64,000 bases of DNA from Rosa chinensis (GCF_002994745.2 NW_020126842.1:62001-126000), one strand, 5' to 3'; shown: positions 21,601-34,108, counted from the first letter of the stretch. Notes: generated by a model not told the origin, from the sequence alone. Program-made: numbers and translations.

Positions 21601-24308
21601 CCATAGGATACTTCTTGAGGAGGGGACAAAACCCACTAGAGAGGCTCAACGTCGTCTCAACCCTCCTATGATGGAAGTTGTGAAGAAGGAGGTCATCAAA
21701 CTCCTAGATTGTGGCGTCATCTACCCCATTTCTGACTCCAAATGGGTATCCCCAGTTCAGGTTGTGCCTAAGAAGTCCGGAGTGACTGTTGTGAAGAACG
21801 CAGAGAATGAATTGGTACCCCAGAGGACAGTTACTGGCCACAGAGTTTGCATTGACTACAGAAAGCTCAACGCAACAACAAGGAAAGATCACTTTCCTCT
21901 TCCATTCATTGATCAAATGCTTGAGCGACTAGCTGGACATGATTACTACTGCTTCCTAGATGGCTACTCAGGTTACAATCAGATTGCCATAGCCAATGAA
22001 GACCAAGAGAAGACGACATTTACTTGTCGCTTTGGAACTTTTGCTTATCGTCGTATGCCTTTTGGACTATGCAACGCCCCAGGTACTTTTCAAAGGTGTA
22101 TGGTAAGTATCTTCTCAGATTATATTGAGAAAATCATAGAGGTATTCATGGATGACTTTTCTGTTTTTGGAAAAAGCTTTGATGATTGTCTTAATAATCT
22201 GGAAATTATCTTAAAGCGTTGTGTGGAAACTAACCTTGTGCTAAATTGGGAAAAGTGTCATTTTATGGTTAGACAAGGTATAGTTCTAGGGCATATTGTC
22301 TCTTCTAGGGGAATTGAGGTTGATAAAGCTAAGGTAGACCTTGTGCGTTACTTACCCTCTCCCACTTCTGTGAGAGAGGTTCGATCTTTTCTTGGCCATG
22401 CAGGGTTTTACAGAAGATTTATCAAGGATTTCTCCAAGATTTCGAGACCTCTATGCCAACTTCTCCAAAAGGATGTGGCGTTTGTGTTTGATAAGGAATG
22501 TCAAGAGGCTTTTGACAAGCTCAAGGAACTATTAACGTCTGCCCCCATCATGCTACCTCCGGATTGGTCCTTGCCCTTTGAGTTGATGTGTGACGCCTCT
22601 GACTATGCTGTTGGAGCTGTTTTGGGGCAAAGGAAGGACAAACGACCCTATGCCATCTACTACGCCTCAAGGACTCTGAATGATGCACAACTGAACTACT
22701 CCACCACAGAGAAAGAGCTCCTTGCTGTTGTGTTTGCTCTTGAGAAGTTTCGTTCCTACTTACTTGGTACCAAGGTGATTATTTATACTGACCATGCAGC
22801 TTTGAAGTACTTGATGACCAAGAAGGAGGCGAAACCAAGGCTCATTAGATGGATCCTACTCTTACAAGAATTTGACGTTGAAATCAAGGACAAGAAGGGT
22901 AGTGAGAACGTGGTAGCTGACCACTTGAGTCGTTTGGTGCACGCAGAAGACCCTCTCCCTTTGGTGGAGACGTTTCCAGATGAACAACTCTTTGGAATCC
23001 AGGTAAGTGAACCATGGTATGCGGATATGGTGAATTACATTGTCTCTAGAAAGATTCCTGATACCATGTCACGTGCTCATAGAGATAGGCTTAAGAAAAC
23101 TGTTAAGCAATATGTTTGGGATGAACCTTATTTGTGGAAATATTGCTCTGATCAATTGATTAGGAGATGTGTGCCTGAACATGAACATAATGCTATACTT
23201 TCTTTTTGCCATTCTAAAGCATGTGGGGGTCACTTTGGGTCTAAGAAAACTGCGTTTAAGGTGTTAGAATCAGGGTTCTTTTGGCCAACGTTATTTAAGG
23301 ATGCACATGCATATTGTTTGACTTGTGATAGATGCCAAAGAACCAGAAATCTAAGCTCTAGGATCAAATGCCTTTGTCTAATATCATAACTGTTGAAATA
23401 TTTGATGTCTGGGGTATAGATTTCATGGGACCTTTTCCTTCATCTTTCGGATTTCTCTATATCTTGCTTGCTGTGGATTATGTGTCGAAATGGGTGGAGG
23501 CAAAAGCCACTCGAACTAATGACTCTAAGGTTGTTGCAGATTTTATCAAGTCTAACATCTTTAGCAGGTTTGGCATGCCTAGAGTTCTCATTAGTGATGG
23601 TGGTTCCCACTTTTGCAATAGAACGATTGAGGCTCTTTTGAAGAAGTATGATGTGACACACAAGGTTTCTACACCTTATCACCCCCAAACAAGTGGGCAA
23701 GCTGAAGTCTCAAATCGTGAAATCAAAGGCATATTGGAGAAAACTGTGAATCCTAACAGAAAGGATTGGTCCTTGCGTTTAGAGGATGCTTTGTGGGCTA
23801 CAGAACTGCGTACAAGACCCCCATAGGTATGTCCCCATATCGAATTGTCTATGGCAAACCTTGCCATTTACCTGTGGAGTTAGAGCACAAAGCTTGGTGG
23901 GTTGTGAAGCAGTTTAACATGGATCTAGATGAGGCTGGGCTACATAGAAAATTACAATTGCAAGAGTTAGAGGAGATAAGGAATGACGCCTTTGAGAGTG
24001 CCAAGATTTACAAAGACAAGACTAAGGCATTCCATGATAAGATGATTCGTAGGAAGACTTTTGTTGTGGGACAAAAAGTCCTCCTATTCCATTCTCGTCT
24101 TAAACTCTTTCCAGGTAAACTTCGTTCTCGTTGGATTGGACCTTTTGTTATTACTCATGTGTTTCCTCATGGAGCTGTGCAGATTAAGAGTGAACAAACA
24201 GGTAACGAGTTCAAGGTGAATGGCCATCGCCTAAAGCCTTACTATGAGGCGTTTGTGGAGCATGATGTGGAGGATGTACCCCTCCAAGCTCCACAACCTG
24301 AGCATTAA
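18689..24308 (+). pseudogene. Athila gag-pol polyprotein, two frameshifts
   Basis: One long frame (18689-23389) encodes Gag, with zinc knuckle CGVCSMQGHVTDQC near residues 334-347. It continues without a break into protease ([11 protein letters not shown], about residue 696), reverse transcriptase (FMDDFSVFG, about residue 1153), RNase H ([10 protein letters not shown], about 1300) and the integrase zinc finger. Compared with element D, about two bases are lost near 23363 and one near 23799. The integrase core (Asp in IDFMGPFP, Asp in ISDGGSHF, Glu in SGQAEVSN) therefore lies in a second frame (23368-23826). The C-terminal part, ending PLQAPQPEH, lies in a third (to 24308). There is no chromodomain. 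The polyprotein cannot be made in full. Gag and reverse transcriptase are still open. Confidence 0.95.
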
Positions 24309-26555
24309 ATGGAGGTACAAGTCTAGGCTGAAAGACTATAAACATTAAGCGCTGCTCGGGAGGCAACCCAATTCAGAAGTAGCTGTGAAGGAGTATACAC
24401 ACGCAGATTTGATTTCTCCTTCCCTATTTCTCTTTATTTTCAATTTTTCTTTTGAATTTCGTAAATCTTTTCATAAATCTCTTTCCTATATGCTTAAGTG
24501 TTTCATTGCATGCTTATACTTGATTACATTGAGGACAATGCAATATTTAAGTGTGGGGGAAGGGATTTATACTTTTGTCTTGAGTCATATATATTGAAAA
24601 ATACAAAAAAATCGAAAAATGTCAAAAATATCAAAAATTTCGTTGCTTTATTGAGTCATTGAGTCATGTTTTGGGTGAAATAATTTCTTCATCGTAGGCG
24701 CATCTATTAAGGTGTGATGTCTAGGTTTGGTTTGGATACGAGAAGTGCTAGCAAAGGGTCTCGTCCCCTGCTAAACAAGTGAGCTGAGCTCCGCCAAAAT
24801 CGTTCCCTTCCTTACCTGGTCACATCCCAAAGGAGTTACCGAAAGGAGAAAGGAAATAACCCTAGTCCCTTTGTGGCGTCCATTGAGTCTTTGTCTTGTG
24901 TCATTTTGTTTTGAGTCTTAGGATGCCCTTTTAACTGTCTAGGATGATTCTATATCTCTGAAATTATGGCTAAAAGAAAATCACACAATTGAGATGACTT
25001 TAAAATGGTATTCTTTGGTTAATTGAGATGTATGAAAAATATATGCCTTGTAGTGGATATGGATTTCGAAACTTTGGTACAGAATATGAGCATGTTAAGA
25101 TGAGTTTTGATTCATAAAAACCCATGTGAGATAATTGAGCCCATGTCCCTTTTTCTTGGAGTGATAAATAAAATATACTCTTGTTTTCTTGGCGATATTT
25201 TGATGATCTCATTATTCTTTCATTTGATTGACTACTTGCCATAGATTAAGTTTGATGGACTAGAGAATGCTAGAATTCACTCTTGTGCTTGTTGAGACGT
25301 TATATCAATACATGGCCCTGATTCTGGAAAGGATAGAGGCACCCTAGGAATTACCACCATTGCCAAATGAACCTGTGTCCCTATTTGTGCCCGTCGTGGG
25401 ACTCCCCTAGATAAGCCCCTTTGAGCCTACGTTAAGCCTTTTCTTTCATCACCCTTAAAAATCTTTAACCTAAGCCTTAGTATAGCTATGACCCTACCCT
25501 TTGTTCTAAGAACTTAGTGGAGCTAAATGGAGACTTTACTTGAAGATTTTTGGCGTCAATAATGAAGAATAAGAAGAGGTGAAAGCTCAAGTGTGGGGGT
25601 AGACTTGTCCATGAGAGAAAAATGTATGAAAAAGCCGAGAAAAAGAAAGTGAAAAAGAAAAATGCACGGCTAGAAAATAAAAGAAAGAAAAAGAAACAAA
25701 TATCTATGGATTTTAGTCCCCCATACTTGGTGAGTTTGGAGTTTACTTTGATTTGAAGGCCCATTACAGAAAAATTTGGCCTTTGTCCAACTCATTAGTG
25801 TTCAATGGAAGTTTAGAGTGAAGTTTGGGCCCAACATGAAGACATTAGGCCCCTTTATAACACCCCCATGGGAAAGTGACGTTTTTGCATACTTGGTGGA
25901 TTTCTAGAAGTCTCTCTACATTTGCATAAGCTCTACTATGTTTTTAGGACACTTTGTTAAACTCCTTACCCTTCGTTTCTTTAAACCTTGAGCCATGGCC
26001 CCATTACAACCTTTGATAAGACCTTCTTGATCCTTAAGATGGGACAACCCTTGATGTGGAGATGAGTTACAAGAGTTGAACCTATGGCTTGGGTCCATCC
26101 GTGCAAGTAGTTGATATCTTTCATGAGATCTTTTAAAGAAAATATACTTGTGCTTTCGTTTCATATATGTGATCTACTTGCTATCTTTCACATATACTTG
26201 AGTGTATAAGCTTTTAAGCATTGCCATAATCTGAGAGAAGAAAGAGTGGATATACCTTGTGAGGATTGAATCAAACTTGTTTGAAGCATGCTTAACAGAA
26301 ACCATCACCATTGTTCCAACCAAGTTCTACTTGTGTATATGTGAATTATGTGTTTTAATTAACTCTCGAATGCCTAAACATTGATTCTTGGTAAAGTGCT
26401 AATCTTGGTGTTGTGAAAGTAAGAGATTGCTGAGACAAATAGTTAAAGGGCAATAGAGTCTGTTGTGTGTCAAGTCTTTAATCTTTGTTGAGTCGTAGTC
26501 GTGTCTGTGTTGTGATTTTGCTAAGGGACTAGCAAAAGCTAAGTGTGGGGGAATT
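24309..26555 (+). other. 3' untranslated region and polypurine tract of element A
   Basis: It begins with hairpin AGTCT/AGACT (24320-24337) and GGGAGGCAACCC. At 24732-24806 is an exact copy of a 75-base leader segment. Polypurine-like AAGTGTGGGGG occurs at 24549 and 25589, and the true tract AAGTGTGGGGGAATT is at 26541-26555, next to the LTR. Element C lacks the leader-derived insert at this place. No protein-coding signal is seen. Confidence 0.85.
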
Positions 26556-28594
26556 TGATAGGAGCATTTTAATGCGACGTTTTGATTGTATTTCCCTACA
26601 TTTTTCTGCGCCATTTCCTTTAAAAATCCCTGTTTTGGAAAGTTTCCATTCTTTGATTGGGAAAGTTCCTTATTGTAGAAAGTTTCCATTTTTGTCTTCA
26701 TTTCTCATTTGTTCATTTTTCATTTCTCATTTCCCATTTCTCATTTCTCATTTCTCATTTTTCATTTCTGGAAAGTTTCTATTTTTCAAATTAGGTAAGT
26801 TTCCATTTTTCATACTAGTTTCTATTTTCAGGACCTCCGAGCTAAAAAGTGGAAATGAATGCACGAATGGAAAGAGGAGCTTGCGAACATCAAGACGAAC
26901 GAATATGAGAGAAAACGGCCCACACATTTGAGCAGAAATGAAGAAACAAGCTTTCCTAATCCAACTAGGAAACCCTGCGAAATGAAGGAAGGCTTCCCTA
27001 GCAAGTTTCCAACGCAACCATGAAAAAGAAATGGAAGAATAATGTGTTTTGCGTCGGAAAGTGAGAAGGCTTGAAGATGAAGCAACGAGGCCCAAGAACT
27101 CTTTGGATTTTCGGCAAAATGGATCAAGGCCCATCAAAGCCCATGACATTAGGGTTTGTGACGCAAACCCTAACCCTAAATGATATGTTGCCGTGAAAAC
27201 CAAAGGGGGAGAGAAGAAAGTGGCGTGAAAATCAAGAGGAGATAAAAGATTATGCAAGAGATTTTCTAGGGCGAAGTTTATGGAAAGAATGCATTCCTAG
27301 AAACCCTAAGCATGTCTTGGCCGAAAATACAAGAAGAAATTCAGAAAATATACAAGGTATTTCGGCAAGAATATATTAGGGTATCCTCTTGGAGCTTTAT
27401 GATTGGTTGGATGACATACTAGGGCTTATTTGGCAAATTCTCATTGGTGGAAGGCATGTGGAATTATTAATTTAATTCCTTGGTAAATAGATCAGAAATT
27501 CACGGCTTGGAGACCAAGCATTGCCGTTCCCTATATATAGAAGCACCCTAGACGTCTCAAGGTACCACTACACAATTCAGAAAATTCTCTCTACGCGCGG
27601 AAGCTCTCTCCATTCTCTAGTGCAATTTTGGCGTTTTCAAGCAAGGAAGAAAGAAGCAAGGCTAGACCGTGAGCATCATCATCCATTCCACCTTGAAGCC
27701 GTGTACTTTGAAGCTTGCTTTCGAGTTTCAATTGTTCATCATTCGAATCATTCATCCATCTCTCCATCCACGGTGTAATTCAACCTTCTTTCTTGTAATC
27801 ACTTTTGATTCTCCTTGTTTGATTTCGTTGGATATTGTTCTAGTTAACATTGATGTTTGAACAAGGTTTATAATCTGAAATTTTATGATTGATTAAGGAT
27901 TAAAGGATTTGCGATTTCATATGTGGTGATTCTAAAGTTGCTTATGTGTGGTTGTTTGATTGAATTTGCTTTATAGATATCTCTTGTATGTTAATCTTAA
28001 TTGGTTCGAAACTTTTAGGGTTTATGTATGAGTGGTGCTAGGTTTAAGAACATGAAATCAACTTTTTGTTTTGTGTAACTTGAATCAAAGTAGTAAAGGT
28101 TTTGGACAAAAATCGAATTCAATTGAAGAGGATTGCAATTAGGTGAACTTATTCATACTAAGTTGTACACTTGAGTTGATAGCCTTTCCTTGAACTTCTT
28201 GCGTTGAACATGTATGATTGACTAGCTTTCTAGGGTTTGATTACATGTTTAATAGGATTAATCTATGTGCTTTCATTTAGATTAATTAGGATTGAAAAGT
28301 AAAATATGGGAAATCGTTTGCTTTCGAATGTTTCACATGATCAACTCCTTTCACATGACTTGGAAGAACAATATGAAGATAATTCGAATTCAATCATGAA
28401 CTTGGTTTTAATCTTTGTTTCTCACATGTCATTCTTGTATTTGTGTTTTTGTTTATACTTAGTTTTAAATTCCTTTAATTTTCGAAAAACCAAAAACCTA
28501 AAACCCCCCTAAATTCGTGAATAGTGTTTATATGTGTAAATATTATACTTTGTTTTATTTTAATTGTTTATATTGTCTTACATTGACAGGTGTA
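26556..28594 (+). repeat. 3' LTR of element A, first part
   Basis: It starts TGATAGGAGCATTTTAATGC after the polypurine tract and follows the 5' LTR up to ACAGGTGTA, where element B is inserted. The TATA box is at 27532-27540. GTGTA (28590-28594) is the left target duplication of element B. The LTR resumes at 39239. Confidence 0.92.
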
Positions 28595-31500
28595 TGATAG
28601 GAGCATTTTAATGTGATATTTTAATAGTTAATTCCTCACATTTTGCTTAGTTAATTCCTTAACGAATCGATTTTTAACTCAATTTCTACTTTTAGGTAAA
28701 TTGGAGTAGATGAAGGTGAAATGAGCGTTAGGTCCATAATTACCTGGAAATGATGGAGAAAAATGGAAATGTACTAAAAGATCAATTTTACACATATTCC
28801 TACTCCGGCTAGGAGAAACCAAGCCAAGCAAAGAAGAAGGAGCGGCCGCCTGACCAAATGAACTTCAAATGAGCTGAAACCTTCCAGATCCATTCTAGAC
28901 ACCCAAAGGATCATTTCTTATGAAGAGTGCCAGAGAAAAATATGAGTGGAAGGCCTTCAAACAATCAGCCCAATTTTCTACAGAAGCAAAACCGGAAAAC
29001 TGGACCTGTAAGAGGTCCAGCAGCATTTCCGGCCCAACCACATGGATGAAAGCTCTGAAAATTTGTCAGGATGATCTACACTCATAGTGGAACATTTCAT
29101 ATGAAGAAGTCAAATGCATATAATGAAGTCTTGTTGGAGAAATAATTGAAGGAATAAAAAGGGGCAGAAACTGATTTGAAAACAGCTCAACACCACATAT
29201 TCATGTTTCCCACCCACATGAAGAAAGCATTTCTTTTTCCTTGGATACATTTTTCTACTCTAAAAGATCATCATCACTTCCACATTTCTTCACCTTCATG
29301 CTTTGCTTTCATCATTACCTCATCTTTTACATATTTTACAAACCACTCTCATACTCCACTTTCATTATTTTTCTTCATCTCATCATTTCACTCTTCTTTT
29401 TCCTCCCTATTTAAACACCTTCTCCTCTCACTCTCAATCACACATTCCTTCATCCATTCCATCTTCTTTGTCTCTCCATTTCCTTTCCATTTTCCTTCTC
29501 CATTCTCTAGTTGCAAAGTTCTGCGTTTTCAAGCAAGGAGAGGAAGAAGAAGAAGGAGCCGTGAAGATCATATCCTCCATCATCCACCTTGAAGGCTTGC
29601 TTCCAAGATTCAAGATCCAACCATCTAGCTCTCCATCTCCATCTCCCCTCACGGTGTAATTCATTATTTTTCCTTGTAATGATCTTTTGTTTTTCTTGTT
29701 TGATTTCGTATGAACTTGTTTCTAGTTAACCTAACGTTTAGGGCAAAGTTTAAGCCCAATTTCTATGTTTAAATAAAGTTTTCGAATTCCATAATTGTGA
29801 TTCTAAGTTGCTTATGTGAGTTTGTTCGATTGAATTTGCTTGATAGAAAACTTTTATATGTTTATCTTATTTGGGTCGACACTTATAGGATTTTCATGTA
29901 ATTGGTGCTAGGTTTAAGAACATGAAATCGACTTTTCGTTTTGTGTAAACTTGAATCAAAGTAGTAAAGGTTTTGGACAAAAATCGAATTCAATTGAAGA
30001 GGATTGCAATTAGGTGAACTTATTCATACTAAGTTGTACACTTAAGTTGATAGCCTTTCTCTATGTCTAATGCGTTGAACATGTCATGATTGACTAGCTT
30101 TCTAGGGCTTGATTGCATGTTTGATAGGATTAATCTAGGTGCTTTCGCTTAGGTTAATTAGCATTGAAAAGTAAAATATGGGAAATCATTTGCTTTCGAA
30201 TGTTTCACATGATCAACTCCTCTCTCATGACTTAGATGAACAATATTAGGGTTTGAATCAATTTTAATCATATGTTTCGATTTTGATCTTTGTTCTCTCA
30301 TTCCATTCGTATTTTTATGTTTTTGCATTTTAATTATTTTGTTAACTTAGTTTTATTTTCGAAAATCCAAAAACAAAATCCCCCTTTTTTTTCGTAAATA
30401 ATGTTTATAGTTGTGAATATATTTGTAAATATTATACTTTGTTTTAATTTTAATTGTTTAATTGTTTGACAATGACAGGTGTACCCTCAATCCCCGGAAT
30501 AGAACGATCCCTATTTACTTATATTACTAACGACATTTCAGGGTTAAATTGTGCGCTCGCTGGCAGAAACTGATTTGAAAACAGCTCAACACCACATATT
30601 CATGTTTCCCACCCACATGAAGAAAGCATTTCTTTTTCCTTGGATACATTTTTCTACTCTAAAAGATCATCATCACTTCCACATTTCTTCACCTTCATGC
30701 TTTGCTTTCATCATTACCTCATCTTTTACATATTTTACAAACCACTCTCATACTCCACTTTCATTATTTTTCTTCATCTCATCATTTCACTCTTCTTTTT
30801 CCTCCCTATTTAAACACCTTCTCCTCTCACTCTCAATCACCAATTCCTTCATCCATCTCATCTTCTTTGTCTCTCCATTTCCTCTCCATATTTCTTTTTC
30901 ATTCTCTAGTTTCCTTCTCCATTCTCTAGTTGCAAAGTTCTGCATTTTCAAGCAAGGAGAGGAAGAAGAAGAAGGAGCCGTGAAGATCATATCCTCCATC
31001 ATCCACCTTGAAGGCTTGCTTCCAAGATTCAAGATCCAACCATCTAGCTCTCCATCTCCATCTCCACTCACGGTGTAATTCGTTCCTTTTCCTTGTAACC
31101 TTTTTGGTTTCCTTGTTTGATTTCGTATGAACTTGTTTCTAGTTAACAATAATGTTTAGGGCAAAGTTTAAGCCCAATTTCTATGTTTAAATAAAGTTTT
31201 CGAATTCTATAATTGTGATTCTAAGTCGCTTATGTGAGTTTGTTCGATTAAATTTGCTTTACAGAAAACTTTTATATGTTTATCTTATTTGGGTCGACAC
31301 TTATAGGATTTGCATGTAATTGGTGCTAGGTTTAAGAACATGAAATCGACTTTTCGTTTTGTGTAACTTGAATCAAAAGTAGTAAAGGTTCTGGACAAGA
31401 ATCGAATTTAATTGAAGAGGATTGCAATTAGGTGGACTTTTCCATAACTAAGTTGTACACTTGAGTTGATAGCCTTTCTCTATGTCTAATGCATTGAACA

Positions 31501-32061
31501 TGTCATGATTGACTAGCTTTCTAGGGCTTGATTGCATGTTTGATAGGATTAATCTAGGTGCTTTCGCTTAGGTTAATTAGCATTGAAAAGTAAAATATGG
31601 GAAATCATTTGATTTCGAATGTTTCACATGATCAACTCCTCTCTCATGACTTGGAAGAACAATTATAGGGTTTGAATCGAATTTGATTACATGGAATTGA
31701 TTTTGATCTTTGTTCCTTGCGTTCCACCCTTGTACATATGTTTTTACATTTTCTTTATTTTATTTATCTTAATTTTCAATTCTATAATTCTTAACCCCCC
31801 CCCCCCCCTTATTTGTGTTTACTTGTATATATTTATTCTTTATTTTATTTTTGTAAATAATACTTTATTATTTTAATTCTTTATTTGTTTATACAATTGT
31901 ATATATTTATATTCTTTATTTTATTTTTGTAAATAATACTTTTCTTTATTTGTTTCACAATTACAAGTGTACCCTCAATCCCCGGATAGAACGATCCCTA
32001 TTTGCTTATACTACTAACGATATTTTACAGGGTTAAATTGCGTGCTGCTTAAGCGGCATCA
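28595..32061 (+). repeat. 5' LTR of element B with internal duplication (3467 bp)
   Basis: Bases 28595-29162 match the start of the 3' LTR, and 30562-32061 match its remainder almost perfectly. Between them, 29163-30561 is a second version of the same segment: nearly identical for its first few hundred bases, then clearly diverged, and ending about ten bases short of an LTR terminus (GTGCGCTCGC). The 3' LTR has only one version. A TATA-like TATTTAAA is at 29409-29416 and again near 30808. The 138- and 175-residue sense frames here cover this promoter and low-complexity pyrimidine-rich DNA, so they are not called as genes. Confidence 0.88.
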
Positions 32062-32066
32062 ATTTT

Positions 32067-32084
32067 TGGCGCCGTTGCCGGGGA
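32067..32084 (+). other. primer binding site, tRNA-Asp, element B
   Basis: TGGCGCCGTTGCCGGGGA starts five bases after LTR end GGCATCA. CCGGGGATTGA (32078-32088) pairs with TCAATCCCCGG of the LTR (31975-31985). Confidence 0.92.
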
Positions 32085-32846
32085 TTGAAAAATCACTTGC
32101 TAAATTGTATCATTTATTGTATATATATTTGTTGTATATAAATTGTTTAAAACTTAGTTTAAATTTTTATTTTTATTATTGAACACGAATTTTAATTGTA
32201 GGTTGTAAATTGAGAGGAATAGGTGAAGTCTCTTTTGTTAATATTGGCCTAAACCCCTTATTGGTACCTAGCTCAGGTCCCTTAAGGTTGAGGGCGGCCT
32301 TTATTAACACTTGTTGAACTGTCTTCACACTTATGAACTTTTTCATCTTAGTAAGTATAGCCTATGTGGAATGGTGTCTAGGAAGGGGACAACGTTCATG
32401 ACGGGTTTTTGAATCCAGAAGTGCTTGCAAATGGGCCTAAACCACTATGTGGGAGTAGCTCATGCCAAAATGGATTTTTCCTCTCGTGTTCGTCCTCCCC
32501 CACCTGGCCATTTCAGTAAGGTTGCCCAAACGATTTGAAAGGGAGTTTGTGTCTAGGCGACTATACTTGGGCCGCACGTCCACTTGATTTACCGCTTGGA
32601 ATTTGATTCGATATCAATAATGTTTATAATAAAAGAAATACTTGTGAATACTCTATACGTGTAAATTATTTTGTTGTTTCACACTTTAAACTTGTAAAAA
32701 TACTTTTCACGTTTTATACTCACTTGTGTACTTAACTTGTGTCTTATGTACAATATACTTGTTTATACTTGTAGTTTGTAATTAATAGTTATACTTGTTT
32801 TTATTTTGTATTTCTTTGTTAATTATAATTACTAACTTTATTTAAT
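32085..32846 (+). other. short untranslated leader of element B
   Basis: It contains one leader module (about 32215-32600) closely matching those of A and C, then AT-rich sequence. It leads straight into a 3'-region module without gag, so a deletion joined leader to 3' region. No gene is seen. Confidence 0.75.
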
Positions 32847-33329
32847 GTAGGTACCGTCTGGCTGCAAGACGTAAAATACAAGCGCTACTTGGGAGGCAAC
32901 CCAATTCAGAATATAATCAGATTTGCTTTCTCTTTCCCTATTTCTTTTTATTTTTCATTTTTTTCTCTATTGTTTTTATTTTAGGATTTGTTTTCGTAAA
33001 TGTCTTCTATCTATGCTTACTTATTTCATTGCATGCTTTTAATTGATTACATTGAAGATAATGCAATATTTAAGTGTGGGGGAAGAGATTTATATGATTG
33101 TCTTTCATTTTGAGTCCTATAAATATAATTGTCTTTCATTTTGAGTCCTATAAATATTTTTGTCTTTCATTTTGAGTCCTATATATATTTATATTTGTCT
33201 TTTATTTTTTTTGAGTCCTTTATATAAAAAAAAAAAACTGCATTAATTCAGTCTTATTAAATTCAGCTATTTACCAAAAATAAAAAAAATAAAAAAAAAT
33301 AAAATAAAAAATAATAAAAATACTCTATA
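32847..33329 (+). other. first copy of the 3'-region module in element B
   Basis: It has hairpin CGTCT/AGACG (32855-32871), AAGCGCTACTTGGGAGGCAA, and the polypurine-like TAAGTGTGGGGGAAGAG (33071-33087). These elements normally follow the last stop codon of gag or pol, but here they lie upstream of the homeobox gene. Then come four ~31-bp tandem units (33097-33225) and A-rich DNA up to the antisense stop codon. Confidence 0.78.
33097..33225 (+). repeat. minisatellite, about four 31-bp units
   Basis: The unit is approximately TTGTCTTTCATTTTGAGTCC followed by TATAAATAT. The last unit is degenerate and runs into a T-rich and then an A-rich tract. The core TCTTGAGTC-like word exists singly in elements A and C, so the array looks like local expansion. 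Confidence 0.75.
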
Positions 33330-33989
33330 CTAAGCCATGTCTGCATCTCCGTAGGAGTTGAGGCTGAGCTCAAGGGAAATGCGAGAGTCACCGCCATAGC
33401 CGCTACCTCCCTCGGAAGTAGTCTTCATGTTGTCAAAGATGTCCTCACCATGCATGGGGAATAGTGGAAGGGTTTCAATCTCCTGGTGATATTCTCCTCG
33501 TTGTTCCATGATCGATCCATCAACACCATAGCCGACACGTGACCCAAAATTTAGATCAATGGATCTGTCAGTACTAGTAGAACCAGTGGAACCAAAGTTT
33601 AGATCAATGGACCTACCATCATCAGTAGAACTAGTGGATCCAAAATTGAGATCGAGAGAGCCACCAACCCGAACGTTCCGAAATTCCTTCAACTTCTGCC
33701 TCTCACGAGCCTTGAGGTTCTGGAACCAAAAGAAGACGTTCTTGTCCTCGATCTGCCCATACTGTTTCAGATGAAGGCAGATCTCTTGAATCTGCTCTGG
33801 AGTTGGGTACTTAAAACCCTTATCATAGTAAAGGCCCTTGAGGATTCTTAGTTGAGGCGGTGTGGGAGCCCACCGGTTACTACTCCCTGCTGCTTGGATG
33901 CTTCCTCCCTCCTCGGTTGGTTGCTGGGCTTGTAATTCCATTTGTTGCTGGGTTTGTAACTCCATTAGTTGCAGAGTTCGTGGTTCCAT
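33330..33989 (-). CDS. WUSCHEL-clade (WOX) homeobox protein, 219 aa, carried by element B
   Basis: WOX proteins are nuclear transcription factors that set stem-cell identity. The start ATG at 33989 was chosen because MEP resembles WUS N-termini; the frame stays open 67 codons further upstream but crosses the TATA motif. Residues 39-103 are a plant WOX homeodomain: RWAPTPPQL, the extended loops typical of WOX, and recognition helix [20 protein letters not shown] usually has a His where this has Leu after WFQN. Residues 173-180 are the WUS box TLPLFPMH, and 205-211 an EAR-type SLELSLN. Residues 111-150 hold three S[LI]DLNFGS repeats at exact 16-residue spacing. The N-terminus is Gln-rich. No intron interrupts the homeodomain. 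The gene is antisense to the retroelement and complete. Confidence 0.93.
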   Translation of the reverse strand: MEPRTLQLMELQTQQQMELQAQQPTEEGGSIQAAGSSNRWAPTPPQLRILKGLYYDKGFKYPTPEQIQEICLHLKQYGQIEDKNVFFWFQNLKARERQKLKEFRNVRVGGSLDLNFGSTSSTDDGRSIDLNFGSTGSTSTDRSIDLNFGSRVGYGVDGSIMEQRGEYHQEIETLPLFPMHGEDIFDNMKTTSEGGSGYGGDSRISLELSLNSYGDADMA

Positions 33990-34100
33990 GTTGATGAAGA
34001 AAGGATTTGAGTTTCGAAAGAAAGGCTGAAGGGTTGAGAGAGAAAGACTGGAACTCGGAAGAATTTTCTTTTGGAGTGAACAGTCACTCATAATGCACCT

Positions 34101-34108
34101 ATTTATAG
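34101..34108 (-). promoter_or_regulatory. putative TATA box of the WUS-like gene
   Basis: On the minus strand CTATAAATAGG lies about 110 bases upstream of the chosen ATG, leaving room for an 80-base 5' leader. This suggests the captured fragment carried its own promoter. Expression is not shown by sequence. Confidence 0.55.

Noticed and set aside
30551..31078. 175-residue frame (also 29176-29592 and 37752-38255) rich in His, Ser and Phe
   Set aside because: It lies in element B's LTR and covers the TATA-like TATTTAAA, so it would span the transcription start. Composition is that of CT-rich promoter DNA.
33220..33329. Poly(A) tail marking retroposition of the WUS-like gene
   Set aside because: The A-rich tract is on the plus strand at the 3' side of a minus-strand gene, so in gene sense it is a T tract. 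It does not support a simple processed pseudogene.
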